Shown here piece by piece: positions 1-13,492 of a DNA stretch of 64,000 nt. A model generated the notes under the pieces. That model saw nothing but the letters and a program-made list of their open reading frames with translations. It did not search any database and had not been told where the DNA came from. This DNA comes from Chytridium lagenaria (lineage: Eukaryota > Chytridiomycota > Chytridiomycetes > Chytridiales > Chytridiaceae), in NCBI GenBank assembly GCA_025449115.1, contig JAHLKC010000145.1, positions 1-64,000 on the forward strand, read 5' to 3'. Every line of letters starts with the position of its first letter. The stretch's first letter is position 1. The translations under genes and the position numbers were made by a program.

Positions 1-1420
1 TAAAGAATAATTAAACATTTAAATTAGGGAAGAAAGAATCGTTAAAGCTTGCAGACAAGGGAACATCCATGATCAAGTAAGTAAGTGTTGGGTTTGTGAG
101 CCGTATCACCGGTGAAGACTTATCTTCTTGTCTGAAATCCTAACTCAGTTACAAATACCTATGATTGTTTAATATCTCCGCGCAAAGCCGATGAGAGTCC
201 ACGTTCCATAGGACGGAAATTCCTGAAAATACTACATACTGAGCAATATTTGCAGAGGACGGTTTTCCATGGGTCTGTAGATATGTTAAGAAATAAAGGC
301 ATATGCTCAAAGTACTGTCATCATAAAAAGTTAAATAGGATTTACAACGTACTTTTATTTTAAATACTGTGCTATTCCATCCATCATCGAGAGAAAATTG
401 TATCCTTCCTTTTTCCTTTACAAAAACAATGGAAGATTCTGCGTGAACCATCAACCCAGGAACATCTCCCCATCCTCACCACCATTCTCCACAATCAGGC
501 GAACCCGAAAGCAAAAAGTTTGATGGCAAGAACAGGAAGAAGGGGCCAAAGTCAAAGGAAAGGAGAGATTGATATTGCAAACCGGTCTGGACTCGATAGG
601 ACATTGAGAAATTGACCAACGAGTAATTAACGGAGCGTTCTTGTGAATACTGTATTTGTTGAGGTGGAAGAAGAGAATTCAATGCGGGAGATGGATGGGT
701 CGGTGGATGGATGATGATGAAAAGAATTAGTTTGGATCAAGAATCCTGGGATAAAAAAGTAGAGGCAGAACAAATTGTCAACTCATGTAGGTGAATAACA
801 CTAACAAAGCTGATGATATTCTGTCTCCGTGCTCAGCTTACCTTCGGTGAGGGAGGTGATGGCGTGAGGGAAGGAAGTATCACAGGAAGAAATTGAATCA
901 AACGTGAAGGATTTTTTTTTTTTTATTTACTTTTTTTATGTCACACTATAAAGTTTATGTGAAACGTTTGGGTTACAAAATTGTCAAGGTTTAAACCATT
1001 CAAAGTTAATACTAAATACACTCGATAACAGGATGTGTGATGGTAGTCACAACAGCAAGGTTCTGTCATGGAGAGCCTCTTAAGCAATTCATCAAGAGAT
1101 TACTTGAATCTGGGGAGGAAGGAAGTTATAGGAGTTTCAATTCAATCAAGATCCCTGCAAACAGAGCGGTGGATGGGTGATCAATGGTGTTGACTACGTC
1201 TCACTGATATCAATTATCCGTTCTTCTAGACCCACAGTGCTACAGCGTCATCACTAAAGTGCTGCACTCCAAAGCATCCTGTGCTCGAAGCTGTTAAACT
1301 TACTTTTATTGACAAACTCTATAATAACGATCAGATCATTGACAAATGCGGAAGACCGGTGGAGAATGAAGGGGGGCGGGAGGCAGGAGGCGTTATTGCA
1401 ATACTTGAGGAAATTCAAGT
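1..1420. other. Non-coding flank
   Basis: No convincing gene is seen. Open frames are short, lack recognisable motifs and occur in overlapping frames. It probably contains the upstream region of the membrane-protein gene that starts at 1421. Confidence 0.5.
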
Positions 1421-2434
1421 ATGTCGAGGCTGGTGAGGACTCACCTCGACGATTTGGATGATGAGCGTCTCGTCACTTCGCATCATCTCTCTCCTGAAGC
1501 ATTGAGAATCTACCGTGCCATCTGCTTCACATACTTTTTTGCATTCACCTTCCCAAGCTACTTTGTGGATGTTGACGATCCACGAGAGTACGGTGAATAC
1601 TTTGCGTACTTTACCCACTTTTCATGGTAAGAAGCAGTTATTTATTGCACCCTGTTGCCATTCTCACACGTCTGAATGTCTGCTAAGGCTTGGACTCGTT
1701 CTTTATTTTGCCCTCGCCACTTACAACGTTCATGTGTACATCAAGAACGATTATGATGTGGAAAGGCTGAGAAGGAGGCATCCCATTGTACGATGGATCT
1801 TTTGGAACTCTTACGTCATGAATGCCGTGTTTCATGTCGTTGTTCCCGTTGTCTACTGGGGAATCCTTGTGAAGGCGCTACTCGCTGAACCTACTTTTGG
1901 AATTGGTTGTAAGTATCTGAAGGGCTCTATAAGAATTTATACTTAAAAAAAATCCATAGCAATAACGTCAATATTCATGGCCTCACATTAGTGTTTATGA
2001 TCTCCGAATTCTTCATCTCTAGAGTCCCGATCTACTATAGTCAATGGACGGCACCCATATTTTTCACCCTCCTGTATGTCGCTTACTCTCAGCTCACTCA
2101 CATCTGGTTATCCACTTCCGCCGAAGAGTAGGTCCCTTTGAAAGGTTCTAATTTCTCATGATTTACTTTTTCAAAGATTCTGGGCATACCCGTTCCTCGA
2201 CCCACGCAATACCTTTGGTATGTCTGGTACTTGGGTTTCGCGATCCTTTTTTTCGTCACGTTCTTTTTGGTGGCCGCTATATATAAAGGAAGAGACAGAC
2301 GACGTGAACGTTTGCAGATGCCCGTCGTGCCGGGCAGGAAGATGGTGGATAAAAATGGACCTGGTAATGGGGAAATGACACTAGGGTGGATATTGAGACT
2401 GGTCAGCTTGATGAGTGTAATGAATAGGCGCTGA
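1421..2434 (+). CDS. FAR-17a/AIG1 / rolling-stone-like multi-pass membrane protein
   Basis: Exon 1 is 1421-1626 and exon 2 is 1688-1908, both with good GTAAG donors. Later coding continues from about 1960 or 1990 to 2110 and from 2177 to 2434. The protein has about six hydrophobic segments. It shows the pattern of this family: YFTHFSW, then an aromatic membrane segment, an N-x-H-G motif near 1965-1980, a YPFLD motif near 2187, and a C-terminal helix followed by a basic tail. The family acts in membranes; some animal members hydrolyse fatty-acid esters of hydroxy fatty acids, but that activity cannot be assumed here. Two places need a one-base shift to keep homology: the N-x-H-G segment is out of phase with exon 2, and YPFLDPRNTF and the following WYVWYLGF lie in different frames (about 2210-2230). 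Family assignment is from motif memory and is moderately secure. Confidence 0.6.
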
Positions 2435-3283
2435 AGCGGAATCTATGCTTATCATTTTATTGTAATAATATTGTTTATGTAGACCATACATTCCTTTGCT
2501 TTTTTACAGCTATCGCCGAAACAAACACTTAAAATTACACTTACATACAGAGATAATATTGTGGGTTGTAAAGTTAGGAGAAACCAGTCGTAAAGCTTAT
2601 TCTATTCAATGGTAATTTGTTCCATATTTGAATATTTAGCTTTTCTTCATGCACATATCAGTTTATATGCAACGAAAAGAATCAAAATATGTATAAAAAT
2701 GATGGGACGAATACCAAAAAACTACAAAAAGTTAAACGAGATAATAAAAAGCATGAAGTAGAAATATGTAATTTCCTAAGTTTCAGGAATTTTGACCGCT
2801 AAACTGTATAGTTGAATGTACGGTAACCTGATCAAGGACCGGAAGCAGGATGAATTTAATAATTAACCACTTCGATAGCTAGTTCGGTGCTCGCAATGTT
2901 TTATGAATCTCATCCGATATTCATCGCCACGCCCGGATTTGCTCATATCTTCTTTGGATATTGTATACTAATGTTTGTTTAAATGCTCATGTTATAAGAA
3001 TGAAAGGTATTATTGACGCGTGAACAGAGCTAATGACCAAAGTAACCAAAATACGCCGCAAAGTGAAAGTACAAGGGGATACGTCAGGGCGGTTTTCTAT
3101 AATACAAAACGGGGAACTGGCACTTACAATTAATGCAGGACAGGAAGATATTGTAATGAAGGAGAACACAATGAAGTATTTAAGACATTATGCACAGAAA
3201 ACAAAAGAGGAAAGAACGCAGAAATATAGACGTCACAAAGCATTCTGTAGCTCCTTAACGCTTTTTCAGTTTCTCCAAAACCT
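2435..3283. other. AT-rich intergenic region
   Basis: This holds the 3' flanks of the convergent genes at 1421-2434 (+) and 3284-4252 (-). No motif-bearing frame is seen. The small open frames around 3000-3350 look like chance. Confidence 0.5.
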
Positions 3284-4252
3284 TCACCCCATCTTAGTGG
3301 TCAACGCCAGCAACCTCGGCTCCTTTGCAAACCTACCCGTCCAATACACGTGATTCAAGCCTTGAAACACCTCTTGATTTTCCTTCACCATCTCACAAGC
3401 CTCTCGATGCCTTTTCCATCCTTCAACCTGACACTCTTTGGAGCACCAAAATTCCCCACACTGACATCGACATCTCGTCTCCTTCCCACAATAGTTACAC
3501 CCTCCCTCATCATCCTCATCATCCTTTTCCCTGTCCACAAAGTCTTTCATAACGTTCAACGTTGTCCTGTTCATCACATCCACAACCTTCATCATCTGCC
3601 CTTCCATCTCCTCCGTCATCCCGTCTAAAGTAAATCCAAACGATTCATGAATGTCACGATGCTCCCTTCCCGTCCTCAACGTAGCAGCTGGCTGGCTTGC
3701 ATAAAATTTGGTCATCCTCCTCCATCTTAAATCAGAGAGACTTTGAACCTGACATTCTTGCTTGGCGAGTTTCCATTCACTGACATAAAGTGAGGGGAAA
3801 TGTATCTCTGGGTGATGAATCCAGTCAGGCGGGCCAGGGTACAGCGGAGAGACGTCTGTCGGGTAAAGCCCCATAAACTTTTCAAACATGGGTGATCCAT
3901 GTTGATTGAATCGATTGAGATCTTTTTGTTCCGCCTCGTGCTGTTCACGAAGTCGACGACGTGCTTGCTCATGCTTCTCACGAACAATCTTAGATGCCTC
4001 TTGAGTTGCCTTGGCAACCTCCAGGGCATGTCGGCGTTTCTTGATCTGCTCTTCCTCCTGTTCAAGAATGTGATGCCGAGCGAGTATCTTGCCAGCCTTA
4101 TTAAACGCTTTCTTGAGATCAGAGGATGACAGTGCGCTCTCATCGTTGATATCCCTTTCAATGTTCTTGAAGGTGAGTGATGGGTTGGCGATGCGCAACG
4201 CTGTTATGCGGGCAATGAGGTTGGCCTCGGCGGTTGGAATGCCTGAATCCAT
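3284..4252 (-). CDS. MYND-type zinc finger protein
   Basis: A single intact exon of 322 codons. The N-terminal third is predicted helical, with a highly charged E/Q/K/R-rich coiled coil around residues 60-115. At about residues 252-287 there is a MYND-like cluster: CNYCG, then CRCQC, then FWCSKEC, then W-x2-H-x3-C. These give the paired Cys ligands and the final His/Cys expected for a MYND finger, which usually mediates protein-protein contacts. No SET domain flanks the finger, so this is not an SMYD methyltransferase. The binding partner is unknown. The frame is unbroken, unlike many neighbours. Confidence 0.8.
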   Translation of the reverse strand: MDSGIPTAEANLIARITALRIANPSLTFKNIERDINDESALSSSDLKKAFNKAGKILARHHILEQEEEQIKKRRHALEVAKATQEASKIVREKHEQARRRLREQHEAEQKDLNRFNQHGSPMFEKFMGLYPTDVSPLYPGPPDWIHHPEIHFPSLYVSEWKLAKQECQVQSLSDLRWRRMTKFYASQPAATLRTGREHRDIHESFGFTLDGMTEEMEGQMMKVVDVMNRTTLNVMKDFVDREKDDEDDEGGCNYCGKETRCRCQCGEFWCSKECQVEGWKRHREACEMVKENQEVFQGLNHVYWTGRFAKEPRLLALTTKMG

Positions 4253-6308
<2,056 letters not shown>

Positions 6309-7429
6309 GATTGCTGATTTGAGTTGGTATGAGGTTTTTGTAGAGGATAAGAGGGCTGCAGGTATGAGGTTGAGATAGGCTGCGACAACGAAGAAAACGA
6401 AGGCTACGAGCCGTTCCTATTATACTCGTAGGCAACATGATGGTTTACTGGTATCGGAACGAAATCAAAACGAAAACCAAGTTGGAATTCCGGCCTGTTT
6501 GAGTTGCCCATATGCCGCTTTGCCACTTCCCTTTCTTCACCAAAACCTTATTCTACAGTGTTTCCCTTCATGACGAACCCAACGCACCGCAGCCTGGGTA
6601 AGAAAGTAAAACCAAAACAAATGAAAATAAGGTTTTTAAGCCCATCTAGAACCAAATCTGGATTTTTAAAACTCAGCACAACCTGTTTTCGGACATTCCC
6701 CACAGATTGTCACCCATGAGGTGACCCTATATTTGGAAGTCTCATGCCGTCGGAATGTTGGTGGGCCGAGAGAGACATGATGCAGGTTCCTTTTTGTGGT
6801 TTTAAAGTTTTGGAAAATGAGGTGATGATGTGGGGAAGGGCGCGGACAATGTGGGAAGGAGCGTGGTGGTGGGTCATGGCTCACCATGGTGCCATGGTGA
6901 GGTGATGAATCTCAAGGGATCATTCATCACTGGAAATTGGGGATGGTGTCATTAAAACCTTATCTCCACATGCGCGCGCATCAGCGTAAACCCACATCTA
7001 TCTAATCTTAACGTTCTGTTATTTTATTTATTGCTACATATGTACACAATTAAATAAATATCCCAATATTCAAAACAGTTCCTGTTATTCAATACGCGGC
7101 AGAGCGATTATCAACAACATGTAGCAAATTAAGTGCTGACCACCAAAAACCCATGTCCACCCGATAGATGGCCAATTGTTCTGCGCCATCGTACCCCTCA
7201 AAAGTCTCAGACCCATGAACGGGTTCTGACCGTTCCTATCACTGAAATTTTAAAAAAAAACGTTTTTTGTTTAAAAAGAATTTCCTTTTACATATTTATA
7301 AGTGGTATTCATGATGGCTACCACTGTCTGTAAGCCTCTTTAGTGTCGTCTTTGTCATCCTCAATGTTATTAACGCCGATGTCCCCACCCATGGATCAAA
7401 ATAAACCATGTTTGACTACTCTATTGAAG
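6309..7429. other. Intergenic region before the repeat arrays
   Basis: Upstream region of the protease gene, then low-information sequence with a short imperfect inverted stretch around 6878-6900 (GGTGGGTCATGGCTCACC region). No gene is supported. Confidence 0.45.
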
Positions 7430-8700
7430 TGGATCATTCGTTTTGCATTCGGGAGAGAGGAGAAATTGGAAGCAACCTCATACATGGGTAACGACACAGA
7501 GATATTCAATAGCGTTGCGGCCCGACCCCATCATCGATTCTGTTTCATCACCAAAAGGTAGGCGGACTTGGGGGGTGAAAAACAAAGTCGTGATGTTTCA
7601 ATCGAAGGAGAAAGTTGGGAATACGTCCAGAACAGATAAAAAAGGCTTTCATCATCAGTCAATCACTTTATTAAAGTGTTGCCGTTTAACCGACTACATA
7701 TCATCAGTAAACCAATCTATTCAAGTGTCGCCTTCGAACCGACTTCATGGATCATTCGTTTTACATTCGGGAAAGAGGAGAAATTGGGACCAACCTCATT
7801 CATGGGTAACGACACAGAGATATTCAAAAGTGCTGCGGCCCGACCCATCATCGAATCTTTTTCATCACCAAAAGGTAAGGCGGACTTGGGGGTGAAAAAC
7901 AAATTCGTGATGTTTCATCGAAGGAGAAAGTTGGGAATACGTCCAGCAAAGATAAAAAAGGGTGTTCATTATCAGTCAACCACTTAATTGAAGTGTTGCA
8001 TTCTACCCGACTACATTCATCATTCGAGGTTTTGAGTATTGGGGAAAATTGACCAACCTCATACATGGGTAAAGACACTGTGGCCGCAAACCCGTCATCA
8101 ATGAACACAAGGACAGTGAAGGAAGACGGTGGGGTGATTGAAGGAATAAGGAGTGATGTTTTTCGAAAGGAAAAGGTTGGGAATACACCAGCAGCGACAT
8201 CGAGACCCATAATAACATGACGGACAGCATCGGAGGTATCTACCCACTCGATTCATGATACAATGCAATATGATCAGCTCTCAAAACCCACCACGACGTG
8301 CATCCATGAAATGCACCCAAAAAAAAAAAAGGGATGGTCTTTCCCACAAAAATCATCAAACTCCACGCCGTTTCCCGTCAAAAAACCTCACCGCATGTTT
8401 AGCATTGCTATGGGGATGAACGGTGTGAGGGGTATAGTTGATAACATGACAAAACGTCTTTGTAAGATGAAGAAATGGAATGGTAAGCAAAGTACGTTTT
8501 GAGAGGTTGGGGGTCCGTCCAACAGCGACATCAAGACCCATAATCATATGACGGACAGCATCGGAGGTATCTACCCACTCAATTCATGATGCAATGTGAT
8601 CAGCTTTCAAAACCCACCACGACGTGCATCCACGAATGCACCAAAAAAAAAAAGGGATGGTCTCCCATAAAAGTCATCAAACTCAACACCGTTTCCCATC
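7430..8700. repeat. Degenerate tandem repeats, about 320-330 bp unit
   Basis: Unit A begins GGATCATTCGTTTT at about 7430 and recurs at 7748, with a shorter decayed copy near 8018. Unit B, beginning CAGCGACATC, occurs at about 8193 and 8521 and includes GGAGGTATCTACCCACTC and GACGTGCATCCA. Spacing is about 318 bp for A and 330 bp for B. Open frames across the array are in different frames in different copies and show no shared protein constraint, so it is treated as non-coding. Confidence 0.85.
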
Positions 8701-9269
8701 GTCAACTCCTAGTCGATCATATATGAAGCAGTGACCATGGTAGGAGCACAAAGAGGATCGTTTGCTGCGACGCATATGCGATGGGGATGAATGTTGTTAG
8801 GGTATTCACCCAACGCCGGTTTGTAAGATGAATAAATATAAGCTAAGCGAAATCCGCACGTTGGGTGGAACGATGACAGGATCTATCAAGACATTTATGA
8901 AATTTCGAAAACAGAGACAGGAGGCATGACCACGCATAATAATCATATAGCATTTTATGTTGTTCACGTGGTTGCATCATAATACTGATATTGTCAAATT
9001 CACCATGATCAAGTTTTTCGATGTGTAATTGATTTACGCATCTATGGTATACGTTATGACCACGCCCAATGTTGATAAGCACGAACCGTATGCAGCTAGT
9101 CTAAGCGCGATCGACGGATTTGTTCTAAATTATTACATGACTAACATTAACGTCCACAAGCCACCATATCATCTCATCATCCATCTACATTTCAATCATC
9201 ATATCCCCGTTTCTGAACGCCCATATAAATATCATATACCCGAAATCTTTTTGATCTCGACACGTCGTT
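8701..9269. other. Spacer between the two tandem arrays
   Basis: Unique-looking non-coding sequence; no gene or motif was found. It may contain decayed repeat. Confidence 0.4.
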
Positions 9270-10735
9270 CTTTTCTCGTATGGACAGCCATGATGATAAC
9301 CACCTCGTTGTACAGTGTAAATAAAGGGAAAGGACGCAAAGATGGGTGAAAAAAAGAGTGATGATAAAGTAATGATGATTTAGATTTGACACAAGCAGTT
9401 TGCACAAAACAAAATGCCTACGAGAAAAGATTCCGTTCAACCGTGACGGTGTCCACAAGCCACCGTTTCATGTCGTCCGAATTCATTTTTGATCCCGTCG
9501 CATCGTGCTTTTTTTTCGGATAGATGGTCACGTCGTTCATTTTTCGTGTGGACAGTGACCTATCGTGCTTTTTTTCGGATAGTCAGTCATGTCGTTCTTT
9601 TTTTGTATGGACAGTGATAACCTCGTTGTACAGTGTAAATAAAGGGAAAGGACGAAAACCATGTGTGAAAAAAAAGGGTGATGATAAAGTAATGATGATT
9701 TAGATTTGACACAAGCAGTTTTGCACAAAAAAAAATGCCTACGAGAAAAGATTCCGTTCAATCGTGATGGTGTCCACAAGCCACCATTTCATGTCGTCCG
9801 AATTCATTTTTCACGTCGTATCGTGCTTTTTTTCGGATACATGGTCACGTCGTTCTTTTTTCGTATGGACAGTCATGACGATAACAACCTCGTTGTACAG
9901 TGTAAATAAAGGGAAAGGACGCAAAGATGGGTGAAAAAAAGAGTGATGATAAAGTAATGATGATTTAGATTTGACACAAGCTGTTTGCACAAAACAAAAA
10001 GCCTACTAGAAAAGATTCCGTTCAACCTTGATGGTGTCCACACCATCAAGCCACATTTCATGTCGTCCGAATTCATTTTTCACGTCGTATCGTGCTTTTT
10101 TTTCGGATAGATGGTCACGTCGTTCTTTTTTGGTATGGACAGTGATAACCTCGTTGTACAGTGTAAATAAAGGGAAAGGACGCAAAGATGGGTGAAAAAA
10201 AGAGTGATGATAAAGTAATGATGATTTAGATTTGACACAAGCAGTTTGCACAAAAAAAAAATGCCTACGAGAACGGAATTTTCAATCGTGATGGTGTCCA
10301 CAAGCCACCGTTTCATGCATTTTTCACGTCGTATCGTGCTTTTTTTTCGGATAGATGGTCACGTCGTTCTTTTTTGGTATGGACAGTGATAACCTCGTTG
10401 TACAGTGTAAATAAAGGGAAAGGACGCAAAGATGGGTGAAAAAAGAGTGATGATAAAGTAATGATGATTTAGATTTGACACAAGCTGTTTGCACAAAAAA
10501 AAATGCCTACGAGAACGGAATTTCAATCGTGATGGTGTCCACAAGCCACCGTTTCATGTCGTCCGAATTCATTTTTGATCCCGTCTTATCGTGCTTTTTT
10601 TCGGATAGATGGTCACGTCGTTCTTTTTTCGTATGGACAGTGATAACCTCGTTGTACAGTGTAAATAAAGGGAAAGGACGCAAAGATGGGCGAAAATAAG
10701 ATTGATGATAAAGTAATGATGATTTTGTATATCTG
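9270..10735. repeat. Six-copy tandem repeat array, about 245-320 bp unit
   Basis: The anchor ACCTCGTTGTACAGTGTAAA occurs at about 9302, 9620, 9887, 10148, 10392 and 10646 (spacings 318, 267, 261, 244, 254; the third copy is preceded by AACA rather than GATA). Each unit also contains GGTGTCCACAAGCCACC and CATTTTT followed by TCGTGCTTTTTTTCGGATA. Copies differ by small indels in T and A runs, and the first unit carries an extra insert. Looks like a satellite or minisatellite. Repeated minus-strand open frames are a by-product of the repetition. Confidence 0.92.
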
Positions 10736-11133
10736 ATTTTGAACACAAGTAGTTTGCAAAACAAAAGAAAAAGGATTTGGGGGGGTTTGTGGGATAAACA
10801 TGAATGAAGAAAAGGGAGTTTAACCCTAACATGACTTTACATGACTGCACTTGAAGCAAAAGAGTTTGTAAAGAAAGGGAAAAAAAAAAGAGATATTGAG
10901 AGTAGGTAGCTTTGCAAAAGAAAACAAAAACAAAAAAAAGGATGCGAGGGGTTGGTTGTGGGATGGAGAATAATGTTGTAAAGAGGATTTCACCCATACA
11001 AGACTACAAAACACAGAAAACTGATGTTGGCCTGTGCAGCAAAAGATAAACAAAAAAAAAAAAAAAAAAAAAAAATTTACAAAAAAAAAAAAAAAATCCA
11101 TGATAATTAAATGCACATATCCCAAACGACTTC
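10736..11133. other. A-rich spacer with two poly-A tracts
   Basis: Includes A runs at 11052-11075 and 11081-11096. It is the 3' flank of the minus-strand HAD-protein gene that ends at 11134; no gene is seen. Confidence 0.5.
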
Positions 11134-12069
11134 TCACAAATTGGCTGCAGCCGCTTCCGTGACCTCTCTCGTCGGCCTATGCCTCTTCCCCACCAACTCG
11201 GGTGCAGGGTTCACCACAAAATCATAAGCAAGACTCTGCGGCAACCCCGCCTCTCTAGAATGAGCAAACAAGGGGACCTCTTCAAGGTAATCCCTGATAT
11301 CCTTGATGGGTGATTCTTTATGCTCTTCCAACAAGCGTGTCAAGTACGCAGCGACAGAGAGGAGCGTCGTGTCTTTATCGAAATTGATGTTGGGGTTGCT
11401 GGCAGAGTAGGTGGGGAGGTACAAGTGGTTTCGAGGAGTGGGGATGATTTTCCTGGTGTATCGTCCAAAAGAATAGTGTTTTTCTGGTTTCAAGAGATAA
11501 AAGGGTGAATATTTTCTCGACATGGTATAAGAAAGAAGAAGGAAAAAACAAACACTCACGGCGGTATACATGGCGTTCTCTTTACTCTTCCAGATTCGTT
11601 CGAGATTCTTGACACTCCCATAGGGAGATTCCGGTGTCGACACCAGATCACACTTTGTCCTATCCCAGTGAAAGACCAATGACTTTTTGTGGCGTTCAAA
11701 GATACGATCAACGAGCGGGATGCTGTTTTTGGTGTGGCAGAAGTCCACACGGCGACATCAAAGCGGGCAAAGATGTCATCAAAAAAGGCATCGAGGTAGG
11801 GACGCAGGTAGACTCTGTTTGGGAAAAGCGGATCAAAGGGGAGGTGTCAGAGATATGATCAGGGTATGGTTCATGTGCTTTTTTTTTTTGAAAAGGAAGG
11901 GGGGTGGTTGTGTTGTTGTTTACCTGGCCTTGTTGAGATGAAAGTCTGGGTTGAGAGGACACAAGTGGTTTTGGCGAGCTAAAAGCTTTTGTTCAGCGGT
12001 GCAGAGACGATCAATGAGAGTGCCATTGAGATCAAGGACGAGGAGGATGGGTGGAGACGATGATGGCAT
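11134..12069 (-). CDS. FCP1/NLI-interacting-factor-like HAD-family protein
   Basis: Exons: 12069-11924, 11814-11560 and 11483-11134. An earlier ATG is possible at about 12100. Motif I is LVLDLNGTL near the N-terminus, motif II is in VAVWTSATPK, a conserved VDRIF...WDRTKC block follows, and the third exon opens with NTILLDDTPGK and RNHLYLPTY. These are the landmarks of the FCP1/SCP (NIF) phosphatase domain. The second Asp of the usual DxDGT is Asn here, so catalysis is uncertain. I recall DLNGT as recurrent in fungal relatives. Two breaks sit in homopolymers: T5 at 11726-11730 and T4 at 11448-11451. Adding one base at each restores the family pattern. Substrate unknown. Confidence 0.75.
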
Positions 12070-12325
12070 GTGAAGCTGTCTAGCAGTGGTAGTGGCAATC
12101 ATCCTCTCCTCTGTTGTTGGGGTCAAGCAAACAAGAAAAAGAAAAGAAAAAAACAAATAAATACAGTAATAATAATAAATGACAGTGTGTAATACAAAAG
12201 AAACAAGTTCTTATTTAAAATAAAAATATTAATTATTAAAACAGGTGGATCATGAATGAATGAATGAATTCATTGATTGATGGTAATACAAAGATGCGGA
12301 GGCTTCCTTGCTCATTAATAAATAA
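12070..12325. other. AT-rich flank with GAAT microsatellite
   Basis: 5' flank of the HAD-protein gene. It contains a short (GAAT)n tract at about 12254-12270, ending at the terminal-inverted-repeat element. Confidence 0.5.
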
Positions 12326-13492
12326 GGAGGATGCATTATGCCGACCCCCTGCATACAGACAGTCTGCAAACCACTGATTTTGCAGACAGTCTGCATTTTA
12401 CTGTGATATGCAGACATGTCTGTAAAAATCTTCATTAATAATTCTTGTTTTACAGACCCCTTCCCTGTCCCATGTGACACTGACAAGGGCAATCCTAGAA
12501 TATCCTAGAATATTGGAATTCCCTTTTTGGTGTAGATTTTCCCAAAAAGGGTTTAGGGTGTACATCACCCAAAGTCAATAAATGAAAGAGGTCGTCAAAG
12601 CACAATGACGTCAACTCCTTCCGACCATCACCACCATTCCCGAGCACTACACCACTGCCGCATCACCCGATCCATCACCACTCCACCACATCGCTACCAC
12701 CATCCTCATTACCACTCCCTCATTACCACCATAGGACATAGGACGGCATGAGGGGTTTGAACCCTCTCTGCGTCAATGTACTCAGTACTAAACCTAATTC
12801 AGCGGTGACCGATTCTAAAACAGTATGATGAAGACGCTGGACGGAGATAGACAAAAGGTTTGGGGTGATGTAAGCAGAGGGGATGAGATAGAGTGGTAAA
12901 AGATGGCGCCGTTGACGGGATACAGGAGATGGAGAGTTGCGAAACGTTCAAGGGTTCCAGCGAGTCTGTCTGGCAATAATCGACCAGTGAGATGGAATAT
13001 TGCAAAAATTCAAAATCATTGGGGGGTCTGCAAAACGCTGTGATTTTGCAGACAGTCTGTATTCAGGGGGGTCGGCATAATGCAGGGGTGGCAAATCGGG
13101 TTTTTTACAAATCCGGTTTTTTAAGGTTTTTTAAAAAACCCGATTTTTGGAAAAAACCTCAAAATCGGGTTTTTGCGGAAAATTTAATTATCGCATATCT
13201 GCTGCCATACCTTTTTTCAAAAAATATTACTCGATTTTAGAAGTCACATTGAATATTGTGGTCTGAAAATGGGTGGGATGAGGTGGAGCGTTGAGATGTT
13301 GTTCTTGCGTTGATCGTTTATGCTACAAATAAATGAGAGCTTTATCCACAGCGACAATTTTGACAATTTCACCGCACTGACAATTTCAAAAAACCGAATC
13401 CGGTTTTATTCGGGTTTAATTGAATTAAGAAAAAACCCGAATTTTGAAAAAAAAAATCGGGTTTTTTTCCACCCTGGCATAATGCATTCCCC
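12326..13492. mobile_element. Non-autonomous DNA transposon with about 45-65 bp inverted termini
   Basis: The left end (12326) and the reverse complement of the right end (13492) share GGRGRATGCATTATGCCGAC followed by a C run, ATACAGAC, GTCTGCAAA and a second GCAGAC block. The direct repeat TAAATAA flanks both sides (12319-12325 and 13493-13499), but it is AT-rich and so weak evidence alone. Inside, no coding capacity is visible. The right terminus is interrupted by a second element (13083-13476). Without it and its 8-bp duplication the element is about 765 bp. The superfamily is not assigned. Confidence 0.75.
13083..13476. mobile_element. hAT-like MITE with perfect 8-bp target-site duplication
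   Basis: 394 bp. It starts CAGGGGTGGCAAATCGGG and ends in the near reverse complement (CCACCCTG preceded by a CGGGTTTTTTT block). GCATAATG is exactly duplicated at 13075-13082 and 13477-13484. The length of the duplication and the CAGGGGTGGCAAA-type terminus are characteristic of hAT transposons. CGGGTTTTT or AAAAACCCG blocks recur subterminally at both ends, as expected of transposase binding sites. No transposase frame is present. It landed inside the right terminus of the surrounding element, so it is the younger insertion. Confidence 0.88.

Noticed and set aside
7343..8547. Overlapping frames on both strands across the first array
   Set aside because: The same DNA repeat gives frames on both strands with no conserved start, stop or motif.
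7490..10700. CRISPR-like array
   Set aside because: Units of 245-330 bp are repeated entire with no short repeat/unique spacer alternation, and the host is eukaryotic.
9192..10764. Repeated minus-strand frames (MWTPSRLNGIFSRR type, 61-142 codons)
   Set aside because: They arise from the tandem repeat itself. Copies differ in length and frame because of indels in T/A runs, and hydrophobic stretches come from the A/T-rich composition.
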